64,000 nucleotides of DNA from Veronia pacifica (GCF_001707825.1 NZ_LYBM01000013.1:1-64000), one strand, 5' to 3'; positions 45,530 through 57,026 are shown, counted from the stretch's first letter. Numbers and translations: made by a program. The notes: a model not told the origin generated them from the sequence alone.

Positions 45530-47671
45530 ATGAATACCAATCTAACAAAAGACAGCAGTGAGAGTGGCGAGGAAGCCCTCTCACAATTTGAGCTGTCACA
45601 AAGAGATCACTCACCGCTACTCACAAACGTGATCACTACCATCGCAGTCATATTGGCGTTACTACATATCTGGTTTAACACTCTGGCCACTGTACCCGAG
45701 TTATTGGTCTCGGCCACACACTTTGCAGGTTTCGCGGCAATGTGTGCATTAACCTATCCTGCCGCTAAGCGTCTGAAATACAGCAAAATAGCCCTGTGTA
45801 TCGATATAATCATCGCAATTGCCGCAATGTCATGCCTTATTTATATCGCACTGGCAGAAGATGCACTTTACGAGCGTGGCGTTACCTTCATTGCATCTGA
45901 CTGGTTTTTTTCTATTCTGGCCGTTGTCATCGTACTCGAGCTGATCAGAAGAACCATGGGATGGTTTATTCCCCTGCTAATCATCGTCGCGTTGAGTTAT
46001 GTCGTATGGTGGGGAGATCTTATCAGCGGCGTATTCGCTTTTCCCGGTTTATCAACTGAGACAATTCTCTACCGTAGTTTTTATAGCTCAGAAGGACTTT
46101 TTGGCCCCATTTCTCGGATTTCATGGAGCTATGTCTTTATGTTTATTCTATTTGGTGCCTTTCTGGTTAAATCCGGCGCAGGTGATTTCATCATTCGTGT
46201 ATCACGCGCAGTGGCAGGAAAAATCATAGGTGGCCCTGGATTTGTTGCAGTACTTGGCTCCGGGTTGATGGGCTCGGTATCGGGCTCAAGCGTTGCAAAC
46301 ACTGTTTCAACGGGTGTAATTACTATCCCCCTGATGAAAAAAGCAGGTTTTCCCGCCCGTTTTTCTGCAGGTGTCGAAGCCGCCGCGTCAACAGGCGGGC
46401 AACTTATGCCTCCTGTAATGGGAGCAGGAGCCTTTATTATGGCTTCATACACCCAAATCCCTTACGTCGATATTATTGCAGTGTCCTTTGTACCTGCTCT
46501 CATTTACTTTCTTTCCGTTGCTTTTTTCGTTCGTATTGAAGCAAAACGAAGTGGTGTGCAATCAGTAGAAAAAAATTCAGAGCCCGTTTTGAAAGTGTTA
46601 ATCAGTGGTTGGCATTATCTTATTCCCCTTGTTGTATTGGTTATTCTTCTGATTAATGGGTTTACTCCAACCTATGCCGCTGGGCTGTCCATTCTCTCAG
46701 TAGTCGTAGCCTCTTGGTTATCGCCGAATAAAATGGGACTGAGAGATGTCATTGATGCCTTGTCACAAGGCTCGAAAAACATGGCAACCACTGCAGTGCT
46801 ACTGACCGGGATCGGGCTGGTCGTCAATGTCATCAGCACAACTGGCGTGGGTAATACCTTTTCACTCATGATTAATTCATGGGCCGATGGCAATTTATTT
46901 ATGATGCTCGGGCTGGTCGCTATAGCCTCACTGGTTCTTGGCATGGGCCTACCTGTAACAGCCTCTTATATCGTGTTGGGAACACTCTCTGCCCCCGCAA
47001 TATATAGCCTCATTGCGGAACAACAGCTTCTGGAAATGATGGTAAACGGGCAGCTCCCTGAACAGGCGAAAACAATCTTTATGCTTCTGGCACCGGAGAG
47101 TATTGACGCGCTTGCAAGGCCAATGTTGCTTGAGGATGCAAAAGTGCTGTTTAGTCTGGTACCCGATGATTTTAAATCGAGCCTCCTAGAGCAGGGACTG
47201 GGTCTGGAAAAAGTAGGGCTGGCTCTTTTAACGGCTCATCTGATCATATTCTGGTTGTCTCAAGACAGTAATGTGACACCACCGGTCTGTCTGACAGCGT
47301 TCGCGGCAGCGACCATCGCCAAAACACCACCAATGAAAACTGGATTTACGGCCTGGAAAGTTGCTAAAGGTCTCTATCTCGTTCCACTACTTATGGCTTA
47401 TACACCGCTGGTAAATGGCGATATCACTGATGTCATTGTCGTCGGAGGTTTTGCCATTCTCGGGACTTGGGCATTGGTAGCGACGTTAGAGGGATATTTG
47501 GAGAGCCCTCTCAACCCGCTATTGAGAGGTGTCCTTCTTATATCGGCGCTTCTGATGTTATGGCCAGATATCGAGATTTATTTTCGTATGCTCGGTCTTT
47601 TGATATTTGCCATCTTATTTGCCGTTACCACAAAAAATTACAAATTGAACCGTGAGTCAATTGCGAGGTAA
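45530..47671 (+). CDS. TRAP transporter permease, 4TM/12TM fusion
   Basis: 713 residues combining a DctQ-like four-helix N-terminus and a DctM-like twelve-helix domain, the usual partner of TAXI binding proteins. DctM landmarks include LMGSVSGSSVANTVSTGVIT, EAAASTGGQLMPPVMGAGAF and LGMGLPVTASYIVLG. It should import the TAXI ligand with sodium. It ends just before the convergent kinase gene. Confidence 0.93.
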   Translation: MNTNLTKDSSESGEEALSQFELSQRDHSPLLTNVITTIAVILALLHIWFNTLATVPELLVSATHFAGFAAMCALTYPAAKRLKYSKIALCIDIIIAIAAMSCLIYIALAEDALYERGVTFIASDWFFSILAVVIVLELIRRTMGWFIPLLIIVALSYVVWWGDLISGVFAFPGLSTETILYRSFYSSEGLFGPISRISWSYVFMFILFGAFLVKSGAGDFIIRVSRAVAGKIIGGPGFVAVLGSGLMGSVSGSSVANTVSTGVITIPLMKKAGFPARFSAGVEAAASTGGQLMPPVMGAGAFIMASYTQIPYVDIIAVSFVPALIYFLSVAFFVRIEAKRSGVQSVEKNSEPVLKVLISGWHYLIPLVVLVILLINGFTPTYAAGLSILSVVVASWLSPNKMGLRDVIDALSQGSKNMATTAVLLTGIGLVVNVISTTGVGNTFSLMINSWADGNLFMMLGLVAIASLVLGMGLPVTASYIVLGTLSAPAIYSLIAEQQLLEMMVNGQLPEQAKTIFMLLAPESIDALARPMLLEDAKVLFSLVPDDFKSSLLEQGLGLEKVGLALLTAHLIIFWLSQDSNVTPPVCLTAFAAATIAKTPPMKTGFTAWKVAKGLYLVPLLMAYTPLVNGDITDVIVVGGFAILGTWALVATLEGYLESPLNPLLRGVLLISALLMLWPDIEIYFRMLGLLIFAILFAVTTKNYKLNRESIAR

Positions 47672-47774
47672 AAGATAAACTCCATCAAGTAACGTCGACT
47701 TAAATGTCACCCACTTTTTGATTTTCGGCGTTACTTGCCCACTCTAAAAATCGTCACTCACAAAGGGGCCGCCG

Positions 47775-49886
47775 CTATTTGCTAAAAACGTCGAATTGGA
47801 GCCGGAATGTCATTCCCTGACCATTATTTCGAAACGCTTCTATGCTTCCTCCGATATCACGCATGCTGTTCGCAGTAATAGCAAGCCCTATACCCAAACC
47901 CTCCCCCATCTTCTTACTGGTATAGAAAGGTTCAAAGATCTGTCCTAATTCTTGATCAGACACACCGGGGCCATTGTCTATCACATCCAAATTAACGTAT
48001 TTTTGCTTGGTATCAGAGCACACTTTTAGCTTGACCTTCAGCTCGATCATTGGCTCTTTAACACCTTCTACCGCATCCATCGCGTTGGATAATAGATTTC
48101 CAATCGCTTGTTCGACACGCTGAGCTTCGCCCTTAATAAGTGGGATGCCATACTCAATTTTTCGTGAAAACATCACCCTCTCTAGGCGGTCCTGATTTAT
48201 CAACACAACCCTGTCGATAAGCGTGTAAATGGACAAAGGCAAAAGTTCGCTGGGCCTGTTAAAAGCAAACGTTTTTAATTGAGATGTCATCGCTGCCATA
48301 CGATCGATTAATGTATCGACCATTGCCATATTCGTTCTTAAAGTATCCATTTGCTGACGTTCAATCAGAAGACTATTGCTAGAAAGCAGTGTTTTCAGGC
48401 CTGTCAGGGGTTGGTTTAGCTCATGGACAATGGCGGTCGACATTTTGCCCATCGCAGCAAGCTTTTGTTGGTCAATCAGAGTTTGTTTTGCAGACTCCAG
48501 CTCGGCTGTTCGCTCTAATACTCTTTGCTCTAGCCGGCTATTGAGTTCCTGAAGTGCATGCTCGGCTTTCTTTCTCTTACTGATATCGAGTATGGTGACG
48601 AGATACACTTTTTGGGAAGCCTGTGGGGAGGCAGTAATAGAAAATAAGATCGGAAATGTCGAACCGTCACTTCGCTGAGCATGAGCTTCAACGCCAGTCA
48701 TTTCAACAAAATCACTATCTTTGAGTCGTTCCAGAAGAGCATTGATAATTTCATTTCGCTCATCGTCCGGGAAAAGTTGATTTAAAGAGAATCCTCTTGC
48801 CTCTGAATCTGAAAGAGTAAGGTACCTTTGAGCCATTGGGTTAATAAATAATGTCTCTCCCCATCTATCCAGCATGATCAACCCAACATTGGTACCTGTG
48901 ATGATTTGCCTTAATTGCTGTTCAGAGTCAGTAATAGCTAGCTGAAATTGCTCCCTTGTTCTGAGGCGTCTTTTTCGCTCATTGAGGTATAAACACAGAG
49001 CAATCAGCGATACCGTCAAGGTCAGTGCGATTGCCGCAGATCCGTTAGCATAAGCATGGATCGTATCAAGCGGTGTCAAAAAATAAACCCGCCAATTAAC
49101 ATCATCAAGTAACACGCTCTGTTCAAGAAATGACTTATTCGAGTCCACCAACGTCATTATTGAGATGGAGTAGCCGCCGCTGAGCTCCACGCGTTGCTGA
49201 GTAACACTGGATGAAAGGTTAATCGGCAAATCCTCTCTTACACGAAGAAAAAATTTACCGTCCATATCGCTGACAAAAACATGTTCATTAGCCGCAGACC
49301 ATGATTCTTCTAACTGATTGAGCTCGAAACGAATAACAGACAATCCTGCCAGCTTGCCTTCTCCGTATAGAGGCGCTGCAAAATAATGGAAGACAGGAGT
49401 AGATGTCGTATCTGTGGCTGTGACTACCTCACCACCAGAGTCTTCAAGACGCTGAAATAGCGATGAAAGCATTTTATTATCGGGATAGTCTTCTATGCTT
49501 GCGGATGCCAAAGAACCGTCGGAGCGAAATACATACCAACCTCGAGTATTGGCGGCCTTGTCCATGTGGGTAAGAAACGCCTCACTTTCCCTCTCAGCCG
49601 CTGGATCGCCGAGTAAAAGCTGGTTAATGCTGTCATTGTCTGAGGTCAGATAAGGTAATACTCTATATCGACCGAGGACTCTACGTATATCACTGATATA
49701 AGACAGTAACCTGTCTTCTCCTTCAGAGTGAACCGATGCCAACAAAACATCTGATACCGTATTTCTCACCGAGATAGTGACGATTGTTGCAAGAGCCACA
49801 CTTAAAATGCCAAAAAAAAGAATCTTCTTAACGCTTTTTTTCAGTACCAGATTCGGCTCCATACCCGTCATAGCGATATCGGCCAT
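47775..49886 (-). CDS. DctB-like sensor histidine kinase with PAS domain
   Basis: 703 residues. Two helices near 20-38 and 283-302 enclose a periplasmic double-PAS-like sensor with GWYVFRSDGSLASASIED. A cytoplasmic PAS (about 325-440) has GLIMLDRWGETLFINPMAQR and YLVTILDISKRKKAE. The phospho-acceptor His is in AIVHELNQPLTGLKTLL; the ATPase domain has VIDNGPGVSDQEL, FYTSKKMGEGLGIGLAI. This is the DctB layout. It probably phosphorylates the DctD-like regulator on the other side of the transporter. Start ATG with AGAGG. Confidence 0.9.
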   Translation of the reverse strand: MADIAMTGMEPNLVLKKSVKKILFFGILSVALATIVTISVRNTVSDVLLASVHSEGEDRLLSYISDIRRVLGRYRVLPYLTSDNDSINQLLLGDPAAERESEAFLTHMDKAANTRGWYVFRSDGSLASASIEDYPDNKMLSSLFQRLEDSGGEVVTATDTTSTPVFHYFAAPLYGEGKLAGLSVIRFELNQLEESWSAANEHVFVSDMDGKFFLRVREDLPINLSSSVTQQRVELSGGYSISIMTLVDSNKSFLEQSVLLDDVNWRVYFLTPLDTIHAYANGSAAIALTLTVSLIALCLYLNERKRRLRTREQFQLAITDSEQQLRQIITGTNVGLIMLDRWGETLFINPMAQRYLTLSDSEARGFSLNQLFPDDERNEIINALLERLKDSDFVEMTGVEAHAQRSDGSTFPILFSITASPQASQKVYLVTILDISKRKKAEHALQELNSRLEQRVLERTAELESAKQTLIDQQKLAAMGKMSTAIVHELNQPLTGLKTLLSSNSLLIERQQMDTLRTNMAMVDTLIDRMAAMTSQLKTFAFNRPSELLPLSIYTLIDRVVLINQDRLERVMFSRKIEYGIPLIKGEAQRVEQAIGNLLSNAMDAVEGVKEPMIELKVKLKVCSDTKQKYVNLDVIDNGPGVSDQELGQIFEPFYTSKKMGEGLGIGLAITANSMRDIGGSIEAFRNNGQGMTFRLQFDVFSK

Positions 49887-50023
49887 ATACCTCTTCCCTC
49901 GTTAAACTGTTTCTGAATACGATGAACGTCGATGCCAGACATATCGATATGCTGCCAACTCACGTTGTATTTCTTAAATGAAGGGCAGATTGACTGGAGC
50001 TGTATGGATTACAAGCCTCGATA

Positions 50024-50296
50024 TTAGGAGACGATCAACAGTAAGGAAGAAAATTTCACCACGAATCCCACAAGCAGACAAATAATGGCACATGACCGCC
50101 ACCTGAGTTCATCCCTGCTGAGAACAGCCGCATTAAATACCACTAGGCTGATATGATGCCAATCGCCCGTTCTCTGGCCATATTGGAAGGCTGAGCGTAT
50201 TAACATCAGGGCACCTGTGATAAGGAGAACTGTCTCAACTGCGTGAAATATGGTTGACAAAAACACACTATTCCTTACGTTTTTCCTTAATGACAT
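50024..50296 (-). CDS. Small membrane protein
   Basis: 90 residues with hydrophobic stretches near 15-35 (ISTIFHAVETVLLITGALM in part) and 68-90 (CAIICLLVGFVVKFSSLLLI), and a polar middle with WHHISLVVFNAAVLSRDELR. The ribosome site is weak. No family is recognised. It lies between the sensor kinase gene (same strand) and the divergent dehydrogenase gene. Confidence 0.5.
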   Translation of the reverse strand: MSLRKNVRNSVFLSTIFHAVETVLLITGALMLIRSAFQYGQRTGDWHHISLVVFNAAVLSRDELRWRSCAIICLLVGFVVKFSSLLLIVS

Positions 50297-50387
50297 TATA
50301 AATCAGATATTTACAATATAATCAAGAATTTGATACCAAATAAGCGATCATGCATAGTTAACAGGTAACAGTTTAGAACAAAGGATT

Positions 50388-51275
50388 ATGTTCGATATGT
50401 CTCAAAAGGTCGCGTTTATCGGTTTAGGAAATATGGGATTTCCAATGGCCGGTCACCTATCTCGCTTGGGTTCTACCTTAAAAGTATTCAACCGCAGCGC
50501 TGAAAAGGCCCTGAACTGGCGAAGAAAACATGTTGGTCAGGTATGTGCATCACCAGCCGAAGCAGCAAAAGACAGTGATGTTGTTTTTATATGCGTAGGC
50601 AATGACAACGACGTCAGAGATGTCGTTTATGGTGAGAGAGGTGTATTGGAAACGGCCAAACCGGGTACCACCTTTGTTGATCACACAACTACATCTGCTC
50701 AACTTGCCCGCGAATTGGCTGATGTGTTCTCCGAGCATGAATGCCAATTCGTAGATGCTCCCGTGTCGGGTGGTCAGGCAGGTGCAGAAGCTGGTCAACT
50801 GGCCGTCATGGCAGGTGGAAATGAATCTGACCTGAACGAGATCACTCAGGCTTTAAACACCTATTCCAGAGTAGTGACCCTAATGGGCCCACATGGCTCA
50901 GGGCAACTCTGTAAGATGGTCAACCAAATTTGTGTCACTGGCGTATTGCAAAGCCTCTCTGAAGGGGTCAACTTCGCACTTCGTTCTGGCCTTGATATAC
51001 AAAAAGTTTTCGCGACACTGTCACAAGGTGCCGCTGGCTCATGGCAGATGGCTAATCGTGCCAGCACAATGGCGAATGACGACTTTGATTTTGGTTTCGC
51101 AATCGAATGGATGATCAAAGATCTGACCTATTGTCTTGATGAGGGTCATCGAATCGATGCTCAACTTCCCCTCACCGAACAAACTTTACAGCGTTATGAA
51201 GAACTCGCACAAAATGGTGACAGCCGAAGCGACATATCAGCGCTTATAAAACAATTCAATCAAAAGAAGCAGTAG
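50388..51275 (+). CDS. Beta-hydroxyacid dehydrogenase (3-hydroxyisobutyrate dehydrogenase family)
   Basis: 295 residues. The N-terminal Rossmann motif VAFIGLGNMGFPMAGHL, substrate-binding DAPVSGGQAGAEAGQLAVMA, and the catalytic Lys in GQLCKMVNQICVTGVLQSLS place it with HIBDH, GarR and GlxR. It oxidises or reduces a short beta-hydroxyacid with NAD(P). The first ATG has AGGA only two bases away, so the ATG at 50397 may be the true start. No pathway neighbour identifies the substrate. Confidence 0.9.
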   Translation: MFDMSQKVAFIGLGNMGFPMAGHLSRLGSTLKVFNRSAEKALNWRRKHVGQVCASPAEAAKDSDVVFICVGNDNDVRDVVYGERGVLETAKPGTTFVDHTTTSAQLARELADVFSEHECQFVDAPVSGGQAGAEAGQLAVMAGGNESDLNEITQALNTYSRVVTLMGPHGSGQLCKMVNQICVTGVLQSLSEGVNFALRSGLDIQKVFATLSQGAAGSWQMANRASTMANDDFDFGFAIEWMIKDLTYCLDEGHRIDAQLPLTEQTLQRYEELAQNGDSRSDISALIKQFNQKKQ

Positions 51276-51397
51276 CGATCATGAAGCAACAGTCATCAAG
51301 GCGACAAAATGGCCAGAGAGTTTCGATCGCTGGTCACACACAACCTGCAGGCATTGAGCGCGCCGAAAAAACGCAGTAACAGGTTGTTAAAAACCAC

Positions 51398-52198
51398 TCA
51401 CTCGCCTAAGTCGTCTCTGGCTAGTACGCCGTTGCGGTAGTCCTTCAAGGCCTGCTCAATCTCCTGGTCAGTGTTCATCACGAACGGACCGTAGTGGGCC
51501 ACTGGCTCGTCAATTACCTGACCAGCCAGAATCAATACGCCAGTCGCTTCCCGGCTTCTTATCGACAACGCTTCTCCCTCAGACAACAATGCAAGGTAAC
51601 CTTTCTCAACGATAGCGTTACCTATTTCAACGCTGCCCTCATAAACAAACACTTTTGCCTGAAAATCAGGTTCGAAAATAATCTCACGTTCCTCACCCGA
51701 TTTAGCCTGCCAGTCTGCAACAATTACCGGGACACCTGTCTTCATCAAAGGGCCACGTAATATGGCTTCGCCATCCGAAACCTGTCCAGCGATCAGGCGA
51801 AGCAGGTTTCCCTCACCCTCGCTATACTCCGCGATTTGAGGAGATTGAAAATCTTCATACCAAGGTGTCTGCATTTTTTTTGCCGCCGGTAAATTAATCC
51901 ACATTTGAAATCCATGCAGTTTACCCTCTGTAATGATTGGCATTTCACTGTGTATTACCCCGCGGCCAGCACTCATAAACTGAGCACCGCCACTTTTCAG
52001 CGCACCGCGATTACCAAGATGATCTTTATGCTCAAAATGACCACACAACATATATGTCAGCGTTTCGATACCTCTGTGAGGATGTGGCGGAAATCCCCCG
52101 ATATAATCATCAGGGTTGTCACTTTTTAATTCATCAAGAAGCAGGAAAGGACTGAAAGACAAAGGATCATCGAATCCATGTACACGGCTAATACTCAC
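51398..52198 (-). CDS. Pirin-family cupin protein (main reading frame)
   Basis: 266 residues from a poorly supported GTG at 52198. It is a typical bicupin pirin: FLLLDELKSDNPDDYIGGFP, the metal-binding PHPHRGIETLTYML, GHFEHKDHLGN and QFMSAGRGVIHSEM. Pirins bind iron and may act as dioxygenases (quercetinase) or regulators. The usual N-terminus (an R-x-V start, then DGxGV) is split: the missing 5' part is in another frame just upstream (52195-52257), with a far better ribosome site. The gene is probably frameshifted or has a sequence error. Confidence 0.85.
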   Translation of the reverse strand: MSISRVHGFDDPLSFSPFLLLDELKSDNPDDYIGGFPPHPHRGIETLTYMLCGHFEHKDHLGNRGALKSGGAQFMSAGRGVIHSEMPIITEGKLHGFQMWINLPAAKKMQTPWYEDFQSPQIAEYSEGEGNLLRLIAGQVSDGEAILRGPLMKTGVPVIVADWQAKSGEEREIIFEPDFQAKVFVYEGSVEIGNAIVEKGYLALLSEGEALSIRSREATGVLILAGQVIDEPVAHYGPFVMNTDQEIEQALKDYRNGVLARDDLGE

Positions 52199-52257
52199 TC
52201 CATCGCCATCCGACGTCGGTGGCTTTTAATCTGTCGAGCAACCTTTCGATATTGCAT
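52195..52257 (-). pseudogene. Out-of-frame N-terminal piece of the pirin gene
   Basis: An ATG at 52257, with AAGGGG five bases upstream, opens MQYRKVARQIKSHRRRMAME and stops at once. Its start fits a pirin N-terminus. The main frame upstream of its GTG reads KPPTSDGDGVSISRV, also the pirin pattern. Adding one A to the AAAA at 52224-52227 joins them. Confidence 0.65.
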
Positions 52258-52369
52258 CCTAACCCCTTAAAATCAATCAATGTTCTTTAGCAACTGCTTA
52301 GTTCAGTATACTTACCAGAGCTAAGTTTGGATCGAACAACATAAAAGTCACACGCAGTTAATCACAAAA

Positions 52370-52394
52370 AAAGCAGCCACAACTGGGCTGCTTT
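52370..52394 (-). terminator. Terminator of glgB
   Basis: Perfect 9-bp stem AAAGCAGCC / GGCTGCTTT; on the minus strand a run of seven T follows. Confidence 0.85.
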
Positions 52395-52423
52395 CGAACA
52401 GGGTTTTGGTCTCGTTTTACGCT

Positions 52424-54619
52424 TTACTTAGGTTCAAAAATATAGAACTGGGTCGATAGAGGCGGCAAATTCAACGCCACAGATTGTGGCAATGTATGAC
52501 ACTCGACCCTCTCTGTTTTTATCGATGAACCAATATCATAACCACTACCATGATACTGTTTATCGTCGGTATTCAGGATCAGACGATAATCTCCGTCCAC
52601 TGGTACCCCGAGACGATAATCTTCTCTTGGCACTGGCGTGAAGTTGGAAACGACCAGAATACGCTGTCCAGTGCGGTCAAAACGCTCATGAACTAAAACA
52701 GAATGTTCACTGTCATCTTGCATCCGCCACTCAAAGCCTTCTGGCGAGCAATCCAGTTGATGCAATGCAGGAAATTCACGATAGAGATGGTTGAGATCTT
52801 TCACCAGTTTCTGCACACCAGCATGTCGGTCGTACTCTAACAAAAACCACTGAAGTTGGTTGTCGTGATCCCATTCAGACGTCTGTCCGAACTCGGTTCC
52901 CATGAAATTGAGTTTCTTGCCCGGTTGACCATACATGTAACCAAGGTAAGCGCGTAAATTAGCTGTTTTTTGCCACTCATCACCCGGCATTTTATCGTGA
53001 ACAGCCCCTTTACCGTATACGACTTCATCATGAGACAGCGACAACACATAGTTTTCGCTAAAAGCGTAAACCATTGGGAACGTCACCGTATTGTGATGAT
53101 ATTTGCGATGGACTGACTCTTCCTGAATATAGCTCAGGCTATCGTGCATCCAGCCCATGTTCCATTTAAGGCCAAAACCCAGTCCCCCCATTGAGGTCGG
53201 ACGGGAAACACCGGGAAATGCCGTCGATTCCTCAGCAATAGTCAGTGCATTAGGGAAATGTTTGTATACCTCCTCGTTCATCCAACGAAGAAGGCTGATT
53301 GCATCATAATTCTCATTTCCACCGTCTGCATTTGGGATCCACTGGTCATGCTCGCGAGAGTAGTCCAGATAGAGCATAGAGGCGACTGCATCTACCCGTA
53401 ACCCATCGATGTGGAATTCTTCGAGCCAGAAAAGTGCATTCGAGACTAAAAAGCGTCGAACATGATCTCTTCCGTAGTCATAGATAAAGCTGTTCCAATC
53501 CTGATGCCATCCTCTGCGAGGATCGGGATCATTGAATAATGATGTACCATCAAAATTGGCCAAACCATGGTCATCTGAAGGAAAATGAGCAGGAACCCAA
53601 TCTAAGACCACACCGATATTGGCCTGATGGCAGGCATCGACGAAAAATTTGAAGTCATCAGGTGTACCGTATCTGCTCGTAGGAGCAAACATCCCAACTG
53701 GCTGATATCCCCAAGAACCATAAAATGGATGCTCTGAAATAGGCATCAATTCGACATGGCTGTAACCCATTTCTTTAAGGTAAGGGACAAGATGCTCAGC
53801 AAGATCACGGTACGTATACATATCTCCGTTTTCATGTCGACGCCATGAGCCCGGATGTAATTCGTAAAAGGACAAAGGCAGCTCATGCTTTGTCTCCAGT
53901 TGCCGATTTTGCCATTTCTTGTCATTCCACTGGTAAGCTTTGCGATCATACACTCGGGAAGAAAAAGATGGGTGCTGCTCTGCGTGCATACCCCAAGGGT
54001 CCATCTTATGAGGTAAACCATTACCTGCTGAATCCTTGAGCTCAAATTTATATCTGGCACCAGTTTCAATATCAGGTATGAATAGTACCCATAATCCGTG
54101 GTCAATGCGTTGCATCGGATTGCGACGACCATCCCAGCTATTGAAGTCACCAATAACACTGGCCGAGGAAGCATGCGGGGCAAAAACGATAAAACGGGTA
54201 CCTTGTACCGTTTCCCCTGCTCTCGCTAAAGCAAGCTTTTGGGCACCCATCTCTTTATGCATACGAATGGGGTCCAGAACGGCATTTTCCTCAGGCATTA
54301 CCTGATGAAACTGATAAGGATCGCAGATCGTCTGTGTCTGTTTTCCCCAGTCGATCTCTAACTCGTACAGCTCCCCTGTCAAATCATCAGCACTGTCGAG
54401 ATAAAACCCGGCAGAGTCGCCGTCACGGCGAAGTGTCTGTCGAGTGCCTGACGCACGAACGAGAACGACTGATTCCGCACTAGGCATCCAAACACGCAAA
54501 GCGATGTCGCCTGTATTGTCGTGCTCACGATACTGAGGACCAAGAAAAGCGAAGGGATCTGAGAAAGCAGCTCTTTCAAGCTGCTGATAAATATCCTTTT
54601 CAGGACATGAAATAGCCAA
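52424..54619 (-). CDS. glgB: 1,4-alpha-glucan branching enzyme
   Basis: 731 residues, a usual GlgB length. N-terminal beta domains (CBM48, with [20 protein letters not shown] near 140) precede the (beta/alpha)8 barrel with [14 protein letters not shown]-like [20 protein letters not shown], the nucleophile region [19 protein letters not shown], the acid Glu in [14 protein letters not shown] and [13 protein letters not shown]. It forms alpha-1,6 branches in glycogen. A TTG start with GGAG seven bases upstream fits best. It begins 11 bases after malQ, so they are one transcript. Confidence 0.96.
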   Translation of the reverse strand: MAISCPEKDIYQQLERAAFSDPFAFLGPQYREHDNTGDIALRVWMPSAESVVLVRASGTRQTLRRDGDSAGFYLDSADDLTGELYELEIDWGKQTQTICDPYQFHQVMPEENAVLDPIRMHKEMGAQKLALARAGETVQGTRFIVFAPHASSASVIGDFNSWDGRRNPMQRIDHGLWVLFIPDIETGARYKFELKDSAGNGLPHKMDPWGMHAEQHPSFSSRVYDRKAYQWNDKKWQNRQLETKHELPLSFYELHPGSWRRHENGDMYTYRDLAEHLVPYLKEMGYSHVELMPISEHPFYGSWGYQPVGMFAPTSRYGTPDDFKFFVDACHQANIGVVLDWVPAHFPSDDHGLANFDGTSLFNDPDPRRGWHQDWNSFIYDYGRDHVRRFLVSNALFWLEEFHIDGLRVDAVASMLYLDYSREHDQWIPNADGGNENYDAISLLRWMNEEVYKHFPNALTIAEESTAFPGVSRPTSMGGLGFGLKWNMGWMHDSLSYIQEESVHRKYHHNTVTFPMVYAFSENYVLSLSHDEVVYGKGAVHDKMPGDEWQKTANLRAYLGYMYGQPGKKLNFMGTEFGQTSEWDHDNQLQWFLLEYDRHAGVQKLVKDLNHLYREFPALHQLDCSPEGFEWRMQDDSEHSVLVHERFDRTGQRILVVSNFTPVPREDYRLGVPVDGDYRLILNTDDKQYHGSGYDIGSSIKTERVECHTLPQSVALNLPPLSTQFYIFEPK

Positions 54620-54630
54620 AAAATGTCTCC

Positions 54631-56823
54631 TTACGAGTCAGAACGACTGGCTTCAACTCTTATTTTCGTTAATTTTTCTGCCAGCACGTTGATATCAGAT
54701 CGGGCGAAGATTTCTTCAAGAGATACACTGAGTTTGCGCCGCCAGTTAGGATACTCGTTACAGGTTCCGGGAACATTAACCGGGCTATCCATTTCAAGTA
54801 AATCCTCAAGCTGCACACTGAAAAGCGAGCTTGCACCAGCGGCAAGATGAAGGTGTAACGCATGACTTAACGCTGTATCCATAGGCACATAAGCGGCGTC
54901 GTGACCTATGTGGTCAGGGAGTACCACATGCCAATGGAGACTGTCTAGAAGTCGCTGTTTATTGTATGCACGGCCGTCATAAAGTACTTTCAACTCTTCT
55001 TGGTCATTATAAAGACCAAGCTTCTCACCTAATTTTAAATCCTCACAATGCCAGAAGCCCTTCAGTGTAGGCATATCATGGGTGCACAGCGTAGCCATAG
55101 ACTGAGGCGCATAGTGTTGAGGCGAGTAGTAGCCACCATCCTTCGCTGTTTCAAAAAATAGCACTTTATAAGAGTGAATACCTGCATTATTCAACATTGA
55201 CACTATTTCATCTGGTACAGTGCCAAGATCTTCGCCGATAACACTACACTTATATCTATGACTTTCAAGGGCAAGAATAGAGAGTAAGTCGTTAACTTTG
55301 TTATAAATGTAGGCTCCGTCACATGCTGGTCGACCTTTAGGCACCCACCACAAGCGAAGTAAGCCCAGGATATGGTCGATTCTCAGGGCGCCACAATACT
55401 GCATATTGGCGCGAAGAAGCTCAATGAACGGCTGATATGCGTTGTTTTCGAGATAATCCGGGTTGAAAGGTGGTAAACCCCAGACCTGTCCAAGTGGACC
55501 AAGCGCATCGGGAGGTGCACCAATACTTGCATCGAGAACCAGTCCTCCTTCATCTGCCCATGTTTCAGCCCCCGAGTGACAGACTCCAACCGCCAAATCT
55601 CGATAAAGACCCAGCTTCATGCCTTTATCCGTCGCTTCCTGATGGACTAATTCTAACTGCTGTTGGCTAATCCATTGAAGGTACATGAAGAATTCAATGT
55701 CTTCGTGATGGGTTTTAGCGAAGTCTGCTACCGCTGGTTTCTTTGCATGTTTCAACGTCTCAGGGAATACTGGCCATCCCCACACATCTCCAGCATCATT
55801 GCCAGTAGACTGGTTCAGTTCAATATGTAACGCATCAAAGAGTGCTTGTTGCTCAAGACTCTCTCCACCGTCTCTTATGAAGTCCTTAAATGTCTGCACT
55901 CTTGATGTATCATCACGCAATTGCTTGAATTCATCAAATAACAACCGGAGTACAGGCAGCTTCAGTGCGGTAACACCCTGATAATCGACCCACTCAGAGT
56001 CACGGATGAGTGCTAACTGTTCTTTGAAGTCCTCGGTATTTACATATTCTTGTACATGCTGACTGGATAAAAACTCAGGCACAGACTGAACATCGATATA
56101 GAGAATATTCAACCACAAACGCGATGATGGACTGTAAGGACTTGCTGATTCAGGCGTGGCTGGGAACAAAGCGTGAATAGGATTAATGCCAACAAAATCG
56201 CCACCATGTTTGGCAACACTGGCCACCAGCGCTTTCAAATCACTGAAATCACCAATCCCCCAGTTATTTTTGCTGCGGAGAGTATAAAGCTGAACACTTG
56301 CCCCCCAGAGTTTATCCCCATTTCGTAATACTGAGGGCTTGTAGCACTGCGTTGGCGCTATTATCAGTCTCATCTGAATGGGAGATTTTCTGCGTTTACG
56401 TCTCAGTTGAAAACTGTGGTATCCCATAGGCAAAGAGTCAGGGAGTGCTATTGTGACAGGCTGATTAGCTTCACGGCCGTCTGAAACTAGCAGAGAAGAG
56501 ATATCTCCTGATAACTTTTGACCGCACTCAGTGGTGAGTTGCCAACTGAAATCACTGACTCTTGCTGCCTTTGAAAGGTTGAGATGAAAAATTTTTTCAG
56601 CATCCTGCGTGAATACAGTTACTGGTGCGATAATTTCTTTATTTTTTTTCTTCTCTGCCGATTTCAGTAACGCTTTTTCAGAGCTAAGGTCATAGCCCAG
56701 CGCTGACAACAAGGCTTCTTTTGTCTGCTTATCAACGACTGCATCACGCCCCCATGCATCCTTGTACTCTCCTGCAATGCCAGCTTCGACTGCAACCTTT
56801 TCAATGGTCGTATCCATATTCAC
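54631..56823 (-). CDS. malQ: 4-alpha-glucanotransferase (amylomaltase)
   Basis: 730 residues in the long MalQ form with an N-terminal extension before the GH77 barrel. Barrel landmarks: [58 protein letters not shown] (nucleophile Asp), [17 protein letters not shown] (acid Glu) and [12 protein letters not shown]. It transfers glucan segments among maltodextrins. It sits between glgP/malP and glgB as in V. cholerae. Confidence 0.96.
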   Translation of the reverse strand: MNMDTTIEKVAVEAGIAGEYKDAWGRDAVVDKQTKEALLSALGYDLSSEKALLKSAEKKKNKEIIAPVTVFTQDAEKIFHLNLSKAARVSDFSWQLTTECGQKLSGDISSLLVSDGREANQPVTIALPDSLPMGYHSFQLRRKRRKSPIQMRLIIAPTQCYKPSVLRNGDKLWGASVQLYTLRSKNNWGIGDFSDLKALVASVAKHGGDFVGINPIHALFPATPESASPYSPSSRLWLNILYIDVQSVPEFLSSQHVQEYVNTEDFKEQLALIRDSEWVDYQGVTALKLPVLRLLFDEFKQLRDDTSRVQTFKDFIRDGGESLEQQALFDALHIELNQSTGNDAGDVWGWPVFPETLKHAKKPAVADFAKTHHEDIEFFMYLQWISQQQLELVHQEATDKGMKLGLYRDLAVGVCHSGAETWADEGGLVLDASIGAPPDALGPLGQVWGLPPFNPDYLENNAYQPFIELLRANMQYCGALRIDHILGLLRLWWVPKGRPACDGAYIYNKVNDLLSILALESHRYKCSVIGEDLGTVPDEIVSMLNNAGIHSYKVLFFETAKDGGYYSPQHYAPQSMATLCTHDMPTLKGFWHCEDLKLGEKLGLYNDQEELKVLYDGRAYNKQRLLDSLHWHVVLPDHIGHDAAYVPMDTALSHALHLHLAAGASSLFSVQLEDLLEMDSPVNVPGTCNEYPNWRRKLSVSLEEIFARSDINVLAEKLTKIRVEASRSDS

Positions 56824-56975
56824 TTCCCTATCTCCTAGCAGGTGAAAAGCTACTCACCCCAGCTAACTGTCGGTTTAAATCATTTTTACCGACATATTCT
56901 GTGTTATTTTCGCTGGCTCAATATCATCCAATGCTCCATTGAACCTCGCTTTCTCAGCGGTCCGAATCACTGACA

Positions 56976-56996
56976 TGCCCGACAAGCTGTCGGGCA
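56976..56996. repeat. Intercistronic hairpin between glgP and malQ
   Basis: TGCCCGAC-AAGCT-GTCGGGCA is perfect but lacks a T-run, so it could be an attenuator or an mRNA-processing or stability element within the operon rather than a full stop. Confidence 0.5.
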
Positions 56997-57026
56997 ATTA
57001 ATCAGTAAACGATAAAACTCAGTTTG

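Noticed and set aside
46129-46452. 107-codon minus-strand frame
   Set aside because: Complement of the well-supported TRAP permease; biased composition typical of a shadow frame.
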